Origin: Nematostella vectensis
Lineage: Eukaryota > Cnidaria > Anthozoa > Actiniaria > Edwardsiidae
Direction: 5' to 3'
DNA length: 64,000 bases
NCBI RefSeq assembly: GCF_932526225.1
Contig: NC_064036.1
Span: forward strand, 310,001-374,000
The notes under the pieces were generated by a model that had not been told where the DNA came from, ran no database searches, and worked only from the letters and a program-made list of their open reading frames with translations. Shown piece after piece: positions 47,185 through 61,194 of this stretch. The number at the start of each line of letters is the position of its first letter. Positions within the stretch are counted from its first letter, which is position 1. Both the position numbers and the translations under genes were made by a program.

Positions 47185-49184
47185 CATTGGCCTGGGATCG
47201 AACCCGGTCTGAAGAACAAAACGGAAACCATACATACGGATTACCCAATCGGTATGGCAGCACAAGGCTTTTACGGAAGGCTGTAAAGAACCCGAAGGCC
47301 CCAAGCACCGATATTTCCGAGCGAATATGCTGTACAACACTCTTGAAAGGTTATCCCAACCCGCGCATTAATGGGGAGGACAATAACCAGGATCCCAGGC
47401 CTGTAATACGGTTACGCCACGCACAGCTCGCCGAGATTGTGGATGACAAAAAATAGAGGTCTATTTGGGCGTCTTGGGTCCCTTGGGGACTCGCCATGTG
47501 CACGGGCGCATCTCTTTTTTTGTGTACATGACATCAAATTAGCGAAGAAAAAAGACGCTGTTTTGGTATCATGTGAAAAGCATAAAATAAATAGAAATAA
47601 AGACGTAAGGGGGGAGAATATTGACATATTCATATTAGAATATTGACAAAATCCGCAATATTGTCTACGCTGACTAAGTAAAGCTGTATTTTACTTTAAA
47701 GGGGCAGCAGCATAGTACTGCGCATGTCTGGAGTCAGTGTTTATTGTAGTCTTTTAAGTGTCTACAAACAGTTGAACTTTTTAAAAGCTGTCAATACCTT
47801 ATTAAATAATATGCAATATTATATTGAAAACTATGTTAATTGACAGTTTGTGGTCATTTTTTTTGTTTTGTTTAAAGTCTCCCACATGTACCAAAAGCTT
47901 CATAAGTCAGTATTAGAATTTCACTGAAGTTCATTGTGTCAGGGCTCTAGAGCTATTGCAAATCTCTTAAACATGACATTCCCCTTTTAAAGGAAAGTAA
48001 AAAAAAATCAAAATTGTTGGTGGGGGTCTCTGTTGTGTTTGTTTTCTTTTTAGTTTTGTTCTATTATTATTATTATTTTATTTTTTAGAGGAGGATGGGA
48101 ATTCAGCTAAAAATAGCCAAGGGTCAATTCAAGCAACTAGTACAAAAGATGTTTTTTTGCAGTCCTTTATTCAATATATTCAAGGTTATCATGCAATTCT
48201 GTTGTTTGACTGCATATATATATTTTTTCTTTCTTTTCATTACAAGTGCTATATGTGTAAGTGGTGACCATAGCTATGATTACTATTATTTAGAATAATT
48301 TTTTACCTACTAACAGAAAACAACTTGACTGCAAAACACTTACTGTAGGGCACTCGATATTAGGCATTACTTTAATGTGGATGTAAGGTTCAAATGTCAA
48401 AACCTTCATTAACCCGTGAACTACGCTTTAGCGTATTACACTTTGTTGTGATCTGATTCTATTGTTCTTTTTTGTGTTTTACTAACTATTACCGTTTAAC
48501 TATCACACTTTGTTTCACGTGTTAATTAAAACCACTCTAATTACTTACAGTAATTCTTTTTTAATCTTATTATTTACTTGTATAATTTAGATGAGCAATA
48601 CATATTTCTTCTTGGCCTTGTAGAGCTCATCTCGTTCCTCATAAATAACAAACAAAATGAAGTTTGTTCTTATTTGGTGCAAAGGAATCTACATTAGTTT
48701 TCTAATCAGACAATTTTTTTTTTTAACACTCACCTGTTATTTCAACAGCTCTTACTTGAGTTTGCTTGTCTCAGAAATAGACCTTGCTTAATAAACAAAT
48801 ATATCTTACAAACTTATTTAATAATAGGTAACAACTGCAATATTGTATGAAGAGAGTGCCCCTCCCTTTCCCCTGCTATTGTTGACATTATGCTCAATAA
48901 ACTGTTACCTCTCCCCTCTCCACCAGTTAAGCATTCTATGTATGCTTCCCTGTACAAAATGCGCCCCTTCAAATAGAACATTAAAGTTCACATACTTGTT
49001 TACCTCCTCAAACTCTTTGCTTTGTGTTTTTTGTTAACTTCCTAGGAACAAATTGAATACATATAATCAATAAATCTAGCAAGCTTATTTTGCAAACTCA
49101 CTTTTTTTTATTATTTTGGGGCAAAACATATCAGGATTAAGGGGGTCCAGCACGAAGAAAAAAAAACGAATTAAAAAAAAAGCC
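47185..49184 (+). repeat. Unit U22 (2000 bp)
   Basis: Near-identical to U21 at exactly 2000 bp spacing. Differs by 'gttaattgacag' and 'gaggatggg'. It also has an empty LINE target site, at 48500-48505. Confidence 0.95.
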
Positions 49185-51192
49185 CATTGGCCTGGGATCG
49201 AACCCGGTCTGAAGAACAAAACGGAAACCATACATACGGATTACCCAATCGGTATGGCAGCACAAGGCTTTTACGGAAGGCTGTAAAGAACCCGAAGGCC
49301 CCAAGCACCGATATTTCCGAGCGAATATGCTGTACAACACTCTTGCAAGGTTATCCCAACCCGCGCATTAATGGGGAGGACAATAACCAGGATCCCAGGC
49401 CTGTAATACGGTTACGCCACGCACAGCTCGCCGAGATTGTGGATGACAAAAAATAGAGGTCTATTTGGGCGTCTTGGGTCCCTTGGGGACTCGCCATGCG
49501 CACGGGCGCATCTCTTTTATTGTGTACATGACATCAAATTAGCGAAGAAAAAAGACGCTGTTTTGGTATCATGGGAAAATCATAAAATAAATAGAAATAA
49601 AGACGTAAGAAGGGAGAATATTGCCATCTTTATATTAGAATATTGACAAAATCCGCAATTTTGTCTACGCTGACTACGTAAAGCTGTATTTTACTTTAAA
49701 GGGGCAGCAACATAGTACTGCGCATGTCTGGAGTCAGTGATTATTGTAGGCTTTTAAGTGTCAACAAACAGTTGAACTTTTTAAAAGCTGTGAATACCTT
49801 ATTAAATAATATGCAATATTATATTGAAAACTATGTTAATGGACAGTTTGTGGTAATTTTTTTTGTTTTGTTTAAAGTCTCCCACATGTACCAAAAGCTC
49901 ATAAGTCAGTATTAGAATTTCACTGAAGTTCATTGTGTCAAGGCTCTAGAGCTATTGCAAATCTCTTAAACATGACACTCCCCCTTTATAGGAAAGTAAA
50001 AAAAAATCAAAATTGTTGGTGGGGGTCTCTGCTGTGTTTGTTTTCTTTTTAGTTTTGTTCTGTTATTATTATTATTATTATTTTCTTTTTTAGAGGAGGA
50101 GGGGAATTCTGCTAAAAATAGCCAAGGGTCAATTCAAGCAACTAGTACAAAAGATGTTTTTTTGCAGTCCTTTTTTCAATATATTCAAGGTTATCATGCA
50201 ATTCTGTTGTTTGACTGCATATATATATATTTTCTTTCTTTTCATTACAAGTGCTATATGTGTAAGTGGTGACCATAGCTATGATTACTATTATTTAGAA
50301 TAATTTTTTACCTACTAACAGAAAACAACTTGACTGCAAAACACTTACTGTAGGGCACTCGATATTAGGCATTACTTTCATGTGGATGTAAGGTTCAAAT
50401 GTCAAAACCTTCATTAACCCGTGAACTACGCTTTAGCGTATTACACTTTGTTGTGATCTGATTCTATTGTTCTTTTTTGTGTTTTACTAACTATTACCGT
50501 TTAACTATCACACTTTGTTTCACGGGTTAATGAAAACCACTCTAATTACTTACAGTAATTCTTTTTTAATGTTATTATTTACTTGTATAATTTAGATGAG
50601 CAATACATATTTCTTCTTGGCCTTGTAGAGCTCATCTCGTTCCTCATAAATAACAAACAAAAAGAAGTTTGTTCTTATTTTGGTGCAAAGGAATCTACAG
50701 TAGTTTTCTAATCAGATAATTGTTTTTCTTTTAACACTCACCTGTTATTTCAACAGCCTTACTTGAGTTTGCTTGTCTCAGAAATAGACCTTGCTTAATA
50801 AACAAAGACATGTTACAAACTTATTTAATAATAGGTAACAACTGCAATATTGTATGAAGAGAGTGCCCCTCTCTTCCCTCTGCTATTGTTCAAATTATGC
50901 TCAATAAACTTTTACCTCTTCCCTCTCCACCAGTTAAGCATTCTATGTATGCTTCCCTGTACAAAATGCACCCCTTCAAATAGAACATTAAAGTTCACAT
51001 ACTTGTTTACTTCCTCAAACTCTTTGCTTTGTGTTTTTTGTTAACTTCCTAGGAACAAATTGAATACATATAATCAATAAATCTAGCAAGCTTATTTTGC
51101 AAACTCACTTTTTTTTATTATTTTTGCGCAAAACCTATCAGGATTAAGGGGGTCCAGCACAAAGAAAAAAAACGAATTAAAAAAAAAAAGCC
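49185..51192 (+). repeat. Unit U23 (2008 bp)
   Basis: Counterpart of U8/U9, with the same length as U8. Private changes are 'gtaagaaggg', 'ctttataggaaag' and 'attctgctaaa'. Confidence 0.95.
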
Positions 51193-53187
51193 CATTGGCC
51201 TGGGATCGAACCCGGTCTGAAGAACAAAACGGAAACCATACATACGGATTACCCAATCGGTATGGCAGCACAAGGCTTTTACGGAAGGCTGTAAAGAACC
51301 CGAAGGCCCCAAGCACCGATATTTCCGAGCGAATATGCTGTACAACACTCTTGCAAGGTTATCCCAACCCGCGCATTAATGGGGAGGACAATAGCCAGGA
51401 TCGCAGGCCTGTAATACGGTTACGCCACGCACAGCTCGCCGAGATTGTGGTTGACAAAAAATAGAGGTCTATTTGGGCGTCTTGGGTCCCTTGGGGACTC
51501 GCCATGCGCACGGGCGCATCTCTTTTATTGTGTACATGACATCAAATTAGCGAAGAAAAAAGACGCTGTTTTGGTATCATGTGAAAAGCATAAAATAAAT
51601 AGAAATAAAGACGTAAGGGGGGAGAATATTGACATATTCATATTAGAATATTGACAAAATCCGCAATATTGTCTATGCTGACTAAGTAAAGCTGTATTTT
51701 ACTTTAAAGGGGCAGCAGCATAGTACTGCGCATGTCTGGAGTCAGTGTTTATTGTAGGCTTTTAAGTGTCTACAAACAGTTGAACTTTTTAAAAGCTGTC
51801 AATACCTTATTAAATAATATGCAATATTATATTGAAAACTATGTTAATTGACAGTTTGTGGTCATTTTTTTTTTTGTTTTGTTTAAAGTCTCCCACATGT
51901 ACCAAAAGCTCATAAGTCAGTATTAGAATTTCACTGAAGTTCATTGTGTCAGGGCTCTAGAGCTATTGCAAATCTCTTAACCATGACACTCCCCTTTTAA
52001 AGGAAAGTAAAAAAATCAAAATTGTTGGTGGGGGTCTCTGTTGTGTTTGTTTTCTTTTTAAATTTGTTCTATTATTATTATCTTTTTTAGAGGGGGAGGG
52101 GAATTCAGCTAAAAATAGCCAAGGGTCAATTCAAGCAACTAGTACAAAAGATGTTTTTTTGCAGTCCTTTATTCAATATATTCAAGGTTATCATGCAACT
52201 CTGTTGTTTGACTCCATATATATATATTTTCTTTCTTTTCATTACAAGTGCTATATGTGTAAGTGGTGACCATAGCTATGATTACTATTATTTAGAATAA
52301 TTTTTTACCTACTAACAGAAAACAACTTGACTGCAAAACACTTACTGTAGGGCACTCGATATTAGGCATTACTTTCATGTGGATGTAAGGTTGAGACGTC
52401 AAAACCTTCATTAACCCGTGAACTACGCTTTAGCGTATTACAATTTGTTGTGATCTGATTCTATTGTTCTTTTTTGTGTTTTACTTACTATTACCGTTTA
52501 ACTATCACACTTTGTTTCACGGGTTAATGAAAACCACTCTAATTGCTTACAGTAATTCTTTTTTAATATTATGATTTACTTGTATAATTTAGATGAGCAA
52601 TACATATTTCTTCTTGGCCTTGTAGAGCTCATCTCGTTCCTCATAAATAACAAACAAAATGAAGTTTGTTCTTATTTGGTGCAAAGGAATCTACATTAGT
52701 TTTCTAATCAGATAATTGTTTTTTTTAACACTCACCTGTTATTTCAACAGCTCTTACTTGAGTTTGCTTGTCTTAGAAATAGACCTTGCTTAATAAACAA
52801 ATATATCTTACAAACTTATTTAATAATAGGTAACAACTGCAATATTGTATGAAGAGAGTGCCCCTCCCTTCCCCCTGCTATTGTTGACATTATGCTCAAT
52901 AAACTGTTACCTCTCCCCTCTCCACCAGTTAAGCATTCTATGTATGCTTCCCTGTAAAAAAAGCGCCCCTTCAAATAGAACATTAAAGTTCACATACTTG
53001 TTTACTTCCTCAAACTCTTTGCTTTGTGCTTTTTGTTAACTTCCTAGGAACAAATTGAATACATATAATCAATAAATCTAGCAAGCTTATTTTGCAAACT
53101 CACTTTTTTTTATTATTTTTGCGCAAAACCTATCAGGATTAAGGGGGTCCAGCACAAAGAAAAAAAAACGAATTAAAAAAAAAAGCC
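51193..53187 (+). repeat. Unit U24 (1995 bp, 'atagcc' type)
   Basis: Counterpart of U10 at about 31.18 kb offset. Private 'cctgtaaaaaaagc' and 'ttacttactatt'. Confidence 0.95.
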
Positions 53188-55187
53188 CATTGGCCTGGGA
53201 TCGAACCCGGTCTGAAGAACAAAACGGAAACCATACATACGGATTACCCAATCGGTATGGCAGCACAAGGCTTTTACGGAAGGCTGTAAAGAACCCGAAG
53301 GCCCCAAGCACCGATATTTCCGAGCGAATATGCTGTACAACACTCTTGAAAGGTTATCCCAACCCGCGCATTAATGGGGAGGACAATAACCAGGATCCCA
53401 GGCCTGTAATACGGTTACGCCACGCACAGCTCGTCGAGATTGTGGATGACAAAAAATAGAGGTCTATTTGTGCGTCTTGGGTCCCTTGGGGACTCGCCAT
53501 GTGCACGGGCGCATCTCTTTTTTTGTGTACATGACATCAAATTAGCGAAGAAAAAAGACGCTGTTTTGGTATCATGTGAAAAGCATAAAATAAATAGAAA
53601 TAAAGACGTAAGGGGGGAGAATATTGACATATTCATATTAGAATATTGACAAAATCCGCTATATTGTCTACGCTGACTAAGCAAAGCTGTATTTTACTTT
53701 AAAGGGGCAGCAGCATAGTACTGCGCATGTCTGGAGTCAGTGTTTATTGTAGGCTTTTAAGTGTCTACAAACAGTTGAACTTTTTAAAAGCTGTCAATAC
53801 CTTATTAAATAATATGCAATATTATATTGAAAACTATGTTAATGGACAGTTTGTGGTCATTTTTTTTGTTTTGTTTAAAGTCTCCCACATGTACCAAAAG
53901 CTCATAAGTCAGTATTAGAATTTCACTGAAGTTCATTGTGTCAAGGCTCTAGAGCTATTGCAAATCTCTTAAACATGACACTCCCCCTTTAAAGGAGAGT
54001 AAAAAAATATCAAAATTGTTGGTGGGGGTCTCTGCTGTGTTTGTTTTCTTTTTAGTTTTGTTCTATTATTATTATTATTTTCTTTTTTAGAGGAGGAGGG
54101 GAATTCAGCTAAAAATAGCCAAGGGTCAATTCAAGCAACTAGTACAAAAGATGTTTTTTTGCAGTCCTCTATTCAATATATTCAAGGTTATCATGCAACT
54201 CTGTTGTTTGACTGCATATATATATTTTTTCTTTCTTTTCAATACAAGTGCTATATGTGTAAGTGGTGACCATAGCTATGATTACTATTATTTAGAATAA
54301 TTTTTTACCTACTAACAGAAAACAACTTGACTGCAAAACACTTACTGTAGGGCACTCGATATTAGGCATTACTTTCATGTGGATGTAAGGTTGAGACGTC
54401 AAAACCTTCATTAACCCGTGAACTACGCTTTAGCGTATTACAATTTGTTGTGATCTGATTCTATTGTTCTTTTTTGTGTTTTACTAACTATTACCGTTTA
54501 ACTATCACACTTTGTTTCACGGGTTAATGAAAACCACTCTAATTGCTTACAGTAATTCTTTTTTAATATTATGATTTACTTGTATAATTTAGATGAGCAA
54601 TACATATTTCTTCTTGGCCTTGTAGAGCTCATCTCGTTCCTCATAAATAACAAACAAAATGAAGTTTGTTCTTATTTGGTGCAAAGGAATCTACATTAGT
54701 TTTCTAATCAGATAATTGTTTTTTTTAACACTCACCTGTTATTTCAACAGCTCTTACTTGAGTTTGCTTGTCTTAGAAATAGACCTTGCTTAATAAACAA
54801 ATATATCTTACAAACTTATTTAATAATAGGTAACAACTGCAATATTGTATGAAGAGAGTGCCCCTCCCTTCCCCCTGCTATTGTTGACATTATGCTCAAT
54901 AAACTGTTACCTCTCCCCTCTCCACCAGTTAAGCATTCTATGTATGCTTCCCTGTACAAAAAGCGCCCCTTCAAATAGAACATTAAAGTTCACATACTTG
55001 TTTACTTCCTCAAACTCTTTGCTTTGTGCTTTTTGTTAACTTCCTAGGAACAAATTGAATACATATAATCAATAAATCTAGCAAGCTTATTTTGCAAACT
55101 CACTTTTTTTTATTATTTTTGCGCAAAACCTATCAGGATTAAGGGGGTCCAGCACAAAGAAAAAAAAACGAATTAAAAAAAAAAGCC
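53188..55187 (+). repeat. Unit U25 (2000 bp)
   Basis: Counterpart of U11 ('ttgaaagg', 'ctaagcaaag', T7 after hairpin 3). Hairpin 3 has the G-U compatible 'catgtgcacgggcgcat'. Private 'agctcgtcgag' and 'tttgtgcgtc'. Confidence 0.95.
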
Positions 55188-57188
55188 CATTGGCCTGGGA
55201 TCGAACCCGGTCTGAAGAACAAAACGGAAACCATACATACGGATTACCCAATCGGTATGGCAGCACAAGGCTTTTACGGAAGGCTGTAAAGAACCCGAAG
55301 GCCCCAAGCACCGATATTACCGAGCGAATATGCTGTACAACACTCTTGAAAGGTTATCCCAACCCGCGCATTAATGGGGAGGACAATAACCAGGATCCCA
55401 GGCCTGTAATACGGTTACGCCACGCACAGCTCGCCGAGATTGTGGATGACAAAAAATAGAGGTCTATTTGGGCGTCTTGGGTCCCTTGGGGACTCGCCAT
55501 GCGCACGGGCGCATCTCTTTTATTGTGTACATGACATCAAATTAACGAAGAAAAAAGACGCTGTTTTGGTATCATGTGAAAATCATAAAATAAATAGAAA
55601 TAAAGACGTAAGGTTGGAGAATATTGCAATCTTTATATTAGAATATTGACAAAATCCGCAATTTTGTCTACGCTGACTAAGTAAAGCTGTATTTTACTTT
55701 AAAGGGGCAGCAACATAGTACTGCGCATGTCTGGAGTCAGTGATTATTGTAGGCTTTTAAGTGTCAACAAACAGTTGAACTTTTTAAAAGCTGTGAATAC
55801 CTCATTTAATAATATGCAATATTATATTGAAAACTATGTTAATTGACAGTTTGTGCTCATTTTTTTTGTTTTGTTTAAAGTCTCCCACATGTACCAAAAG
55901 CTCATAAGTCAGTATTAGAATTTCACTGAAGTTCATTGTGTTAAGGCTCTAGAGCTATTGCAAATCTCTTAAACATGGCAATCCCCTTTTAAAGGAAAGT
56001 AAAAAAAATCAAAATTGTTGGTGAGGGTCTCTGCTGTGTTTGTTTTCTTTTTAGTTTTGTTCTATTATTATTATTATTTTCTTTTTTAGAGGAGGAGGGG
56101 AATTCAGCTAAAAATAGCCAAGGGTCAATTCAAGCAACTAGTACAAAAGATGTTTTTTTGCAGTCCTTTATTCAATATATTCAAGGTTATCATGCAACTC
56201 TGTTGTTTGACTGCATATATATATATTTTTTCTTTCTTTTCAATACAAGTGCTATATGTGTAAGTGGTGACCATAGCTATGATTACTATTATTTAGAATA
56301 ATTTTTTACCTACTAACAGAAAACAACTTGACTGCAAAACACTTACTGTAGGGCACTCGATATTAGGCATTACTTTCATGTGGATGTAAGGTTGAGATGT
56401 CAAAACCTTCATTAACCCGTGAACTACGCTTTAGCGTATTACACTTTGTTGTGATCTGATTCTATTGTTCTTTTTTGTGTTTTACTAACTATTACCGTTT
56501 AACTATCACACTTTGTTTCACGGGTTAATGAAAACCACTCTAATTGCTTACAGTAATTCTTTTTTAATATTATTATTTACTTGTATAATTTAGATGAGCA
56601 ATACATATTTCTTCTTGGCCTTGTAGAGCTCATCTCGTTCCTCATAAATAGCAAACAAAATGAAGTTTGTTCTTATTTGGTGCAAAGGAATCTACATTCG
56701 TTTTCTAATCAGATAATTGTTTTTTTTTAACACTCACCTGTTATTTTAACAGCTCTTACTTGAGTTTGCTTGTCTCAGAAATAGACCTTGCTTAATAAAC
56801 AAATATATCTTACAAACTTATTTAATAATAGGTAACAACTGCAATATTGTATGAAGAGAGTGCCCCTCCCTTCCCCCTGCTATTGTTGACATTATGCTCA
56901 ATAAACTGTTACCTCTCCCCTCTCCACCAGTTAAGCATTCTATGTATGCTTCCCTGTACAAAATGCGCCCCTTCAAATAGAACATTAAAGTTCACATACT
57001 TGTTTACTTCCTCAAACTCTTTGCTTTGTGTTTTTTGTTAACTTCTTAGGAACAAATTGAATACATATAATCAATAAATCTAGCAAGCTTATTTTGCAAA
57101 CTCACTTTTTTTATTATTTTTGCGCAAAAACTATCAGGATTAAGGGGGTCCAGCACAAAGAAAAAAAACGAATTAAAAAAAAAGTAAA
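55188..57188 (+). repeat. Unit U26 (2001 bp)
   Basis: The core starts like U25 ('ttgaaagg') but from about 55580 it has 'gtaaggttggag' and 'gcaatcttt', as in U28. Also 'catggcaatcccc' at the right end of MITE block 1. A mosaic. Confidence 0.95.
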
Positions 57189-59193
57189 AATTGGCCTGGG
57201 ATCGAACCCGGTCTGAAGAACAAAACGGAAACCATACATACGGATTACCCAATCGGTATGGCAGCACAAGGCTTTTACGGAAGGCTGTAAAGAACCCGAA
57301 GGCCCCAAGCACCGATATTTCCGAGCGAATATGCTGTACAACACTCTTGCAAGGTTATCCCAACCCGCGCATTAATGGGGAGGACAATAACCAGGATCCC
57401 AGGCCTGTAATACGGTTACGCCACGCACAGCTCGCCGAGATTGTGGATGACAAAAAATAGAGGTCTATTTGGGCGTCTTGGGTCCCTTGGGGACTCGCCA
57501 TGCGCACGGGCGCATCTCTTTTATTGTGTACATGACATCAAATTAGCGAAGAAAAAAGACGCTGTTTTGGTATCATGTGAAAATCATAAAATAAATAGAA
57601 ATAAAGACGTAAGGGGGGAGAATATTGCCATCTTTATATTAGAATATTGACAAAATCCGCAATTTTGTCTACGCTGACTAAGTAAAGCTGTATTTTACTT
57701 TAAAGGGGCAGCAACATAGTACTGCGCATGTCTGGAGTCAGTGATTATTGTAGGCTTTTAAGTGTCAACAAACAGTTGAACTTTTTAAAAGCTGTGAATA
57801 CCTTATTTAATAATATGCAATATTATATTGAAAACTATGTTAATTGACAGTTTGTGCTCATTTTTTTTTGTTTTGTTTAAAGTCTCCCACATGTACCAAA
57901 AGCTCATAAGTCAGTATTAGAATTTCACTGAAGTTCATTGTGTCAGGGCTCTAGAGCTATTGCAAATCTCTTAACCATGACACTCCCCTTTTAAAGGAAA
58001 GTAAAAAAAATCAAAATTGTTGGTGAGGGTCTCTGTTGTGTTTGTTTTCTTTTTAGTTTTGTTCTATTATAATTATTATTTTCTTTTTTAGAGGGGGAGG
58101 GGAATTCAGCTAAAAATAGCCAAGGGTCAATTCAAGCAACTAGAACAAAAGATGTTTTTTTGCAGTCCTTTATTCAATATATTCAAGGTTATCATGCAAT
58201 TCTGTTGTTTGACTGCATATATATATATATTTTTTTTCTTTCTTTTCATTACAAGTTCTATATGTGTAAGTGATGACCATAGCTATGATTACTATTATTT
58301 AGAATATTTTTTTACCTACTAACAGAAAACAACTTGACTGCAAAACACTTATTGTAGGGCACTCGATATTAGGCATTACTTTCATGTGGATGTAAGGTTG
58401 AGATGTCAAAACCTTCATTAACCCGTGAACTACGCTTTAGCGTATTACACTTTGTGGTGATCTGATTCTATTGTTCTTTTTTGTGTTTTACTAACTATTA
58501 CCGTTTAACTATCACACTTTGTTTCACGGGTTAATGAAAACCACTCTAATTGCTTACAGTAATTCTTTTTTAATATTATGATTTACTTGTATAATTTACA
58601 TGAGCAATACATATTTCTTCTTGACCTTGTAGAGCTCATCTCGTTCCTCATAAATAACAAACAAAATGAAGTTTGTTCTTATTTGGTGCAAAGGAATCTA
58701 CATTAGTTTTCTAATCAGATAATTGTTTTTTTCAACACTCACCTGTTATTTCAACAGCTCTTACTTGAGTTTGCTTGTCTTAGAAATAGACCTTGCTTAA
58801 TAAACAAATATATCTTACAAACTTATTTAATAATAGGTAACAACTGCAATATTGTATGAAGAGAGTGCCCCTCCCTTCCCCCTGCTATTGTTGACATTAT
58901 GCTCAATAAACTGTTACCTCTCCCCTCTCCACCAGTTAAGCATTCTATGTATGCTTCCCTGTACAAAAAGCGCCCCTTCAAATAGAACATTAAAGTTCAC
59001 ATACTTGTTTACTTCCTCAAACTCTTTGCTTTGTGTTTTTTGTTAACTTCCTAGGAACAAATTGAATACATATAATCAATAAATCTAGCAAGCTTATTTT
59101 GCAAACTCACTTTTTTTATTATTTTTGCGCAAAACCTATCAGGATTAAGGGGGTCCAGCACAAAGAAAAAAAAACGAATTAAAAAAAAAAGCC
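57189..59193 (+). repeat. Unit U27 (2005 bp)
   Basis: The usual 'agcccattgg' is replaced by 'agtaaaaattgg', shared only with U29, so the T-run of the minus-strand candidate RNA is split here. Later parts resemble U15 without the palindromic insert. Confidence 0.95.
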
Positions 59194-61194
59194 CATTGGC
59201 CTGGGATCGAACCCGGTCTGAAGAACAAAACGGAAACCATACATACGGATTACCCAATCGGTATGGCAGCACAAGGCTTTTACGGAAGGCTGTAAAGAAC
59301 CCGAAGGCCCCAAGCACCGATATTTCCGAGCGAATATGCTGTAAAACATTCTTGCAAGGTTATCCCAACCCGCGCATTAATGGGGAGAACAATAACCAGG
59401 ATCCCAGGCCTGTAATACGGTTACGCCACGCACAGCTCGCCGAGATTGTGGATGACAAAAAATAGAGGTCTATTTGGGCGTCTTGGGTCCCTTGGGGACT
59501 CGCCATGCGCACGGGCGCATCTCTTTTTTTGTGTACATGACATCAAGTTAGCGAAGAAAAAAGACGCTGTTTCGGTATCATGTGAAAATCATAAAATAAA
59601 TAGAAATAAAGACGTAAGGTTGGAGAATATTGCAATCTTTATATTAGAATATTGACAAAATCCGCAATTTTGTCTACGCTGACTAAGTAAAGCTGTATTT
59701 TACTTTAAAGGGGCAGCAACATAGTACTGCGCATGTCTGAAGTCAGTGATTATTGTAGGCTTTTAAGTGTCAACAAACAGTTGAACTTTTTAAAAGCTGT
59801 GAATACCTTATTTAATAATATGCAATATTATATTGAAAACTATGTTAATTGACAGTTTGTGCTCATTTTTTTTTGTTTTGTTTAAAGTCTCCCACATGTA
59901 CCAAAAGCTCATAAGTCAGTATTAGAATTTCACTGAAGTTCATTGTGTCAAGGCTCTAGAGCTATTGCAAATCTCTTAAACATGGCAATCCCCTTTTAAA
60001 GGAAAGTAAAAAAAATCAAAATTGTTGGTGAGGGTCTCTGCTGTGTTTGTTTTCTTTTTAGTTTTGTTCTATTATTATTATTATTTTCTTTTTTAGATGA
60101 GGAGGGGAATTCAGCTAAAAATAGCCAAGGGTCAATTCAAGCAACTAGTACAAAAGATGTTTTTTTGCAGTCCTTTATTCAATATATTCAAGGTTATCAT
60201 GCAACTCTGTTGTTTGACTGCATATATATATTTTTTCTTTCTTTTCAATACAAGTGCTATATGTGTAAGTGGTGACCATAGCTATGATTACTATTATTTA
60301 GAATAATTTTTTACCTACTAACAGAAAACAACTTGACTGCAAAACACTTACTGTAGGGCACTCGATATTAGGCATTACTTTCATGTGGATGTAAGGTTGA
60401 GATGTCAAAACCTTCATTAACCCGTGAACTACGCTTTAGCGTATTACACTTTGTTGTGATCTGATTCTATTGTTCTTTTTTGTGTTTTACTAACTATTAC
60501 CGTTTAACTATCACACTTTGTTTCACGGGTTAATGAAAACCACTCTAATTGCTTACAGTAATTCTTTTTTAATATTATTATTTACTTGTATAATTTAGAT
60601 GAGCAATACATATTTCTTCTTGGCCTTGTAGAGCTCATCTCGTTCCTCATAAATAGCAAACAAAATGAAGTTTGTTCTTATTTGGTGCAAAGGAATCTAC
60701 ATTAGTTTTCTAATCAGATAATTGTTTTTTTTTTAACACTCACCTGTTATTTCAACAGCTCTTACTTGAGTTTGCTTGTCTCAGAAATAGACCTTGCTTA
60801 ATAAACAAATATATCTTACAAACTTATTTAATAATAGGTAACAACTGCAATATTGTATGAAGAGAGTGCCCCTCCCTTCCCCCTGCTATTGTTGACATTA
60901 TGCTCAATAAACTGTTACCTCTCCCCTCTCCACCAGTTAAGCATTCTATGTATGCTTCCCTGTACAAAATGCGCCCCTTCAAATAGAACATTAAAGTTCA
61001 CATACTTGTTTACTTCCTCAAACTCTTTGCTTTGTGTTTTTTGTTAACTTCCTAGGAACAAATTGAATACATATAATCAATAAATCTAGCAAGCTTATTT
61101 TGCAAACTCACTTTTTTTTTTATTTTTGCGCAAAAACTATCAGGATTAAGGGGGTCCAGCACAAAGAAAAAAAACGAATTAAAAAAAAAGTAAA
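59194..61194 (+). repeat. Unit U28 (2001 bp)
   Basis: Core variants 'gtaaaacattc' and 'ggggagaac' are shared only with U30. 'gtaaggttggag' is shared with U26. Confidence 0.95.
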
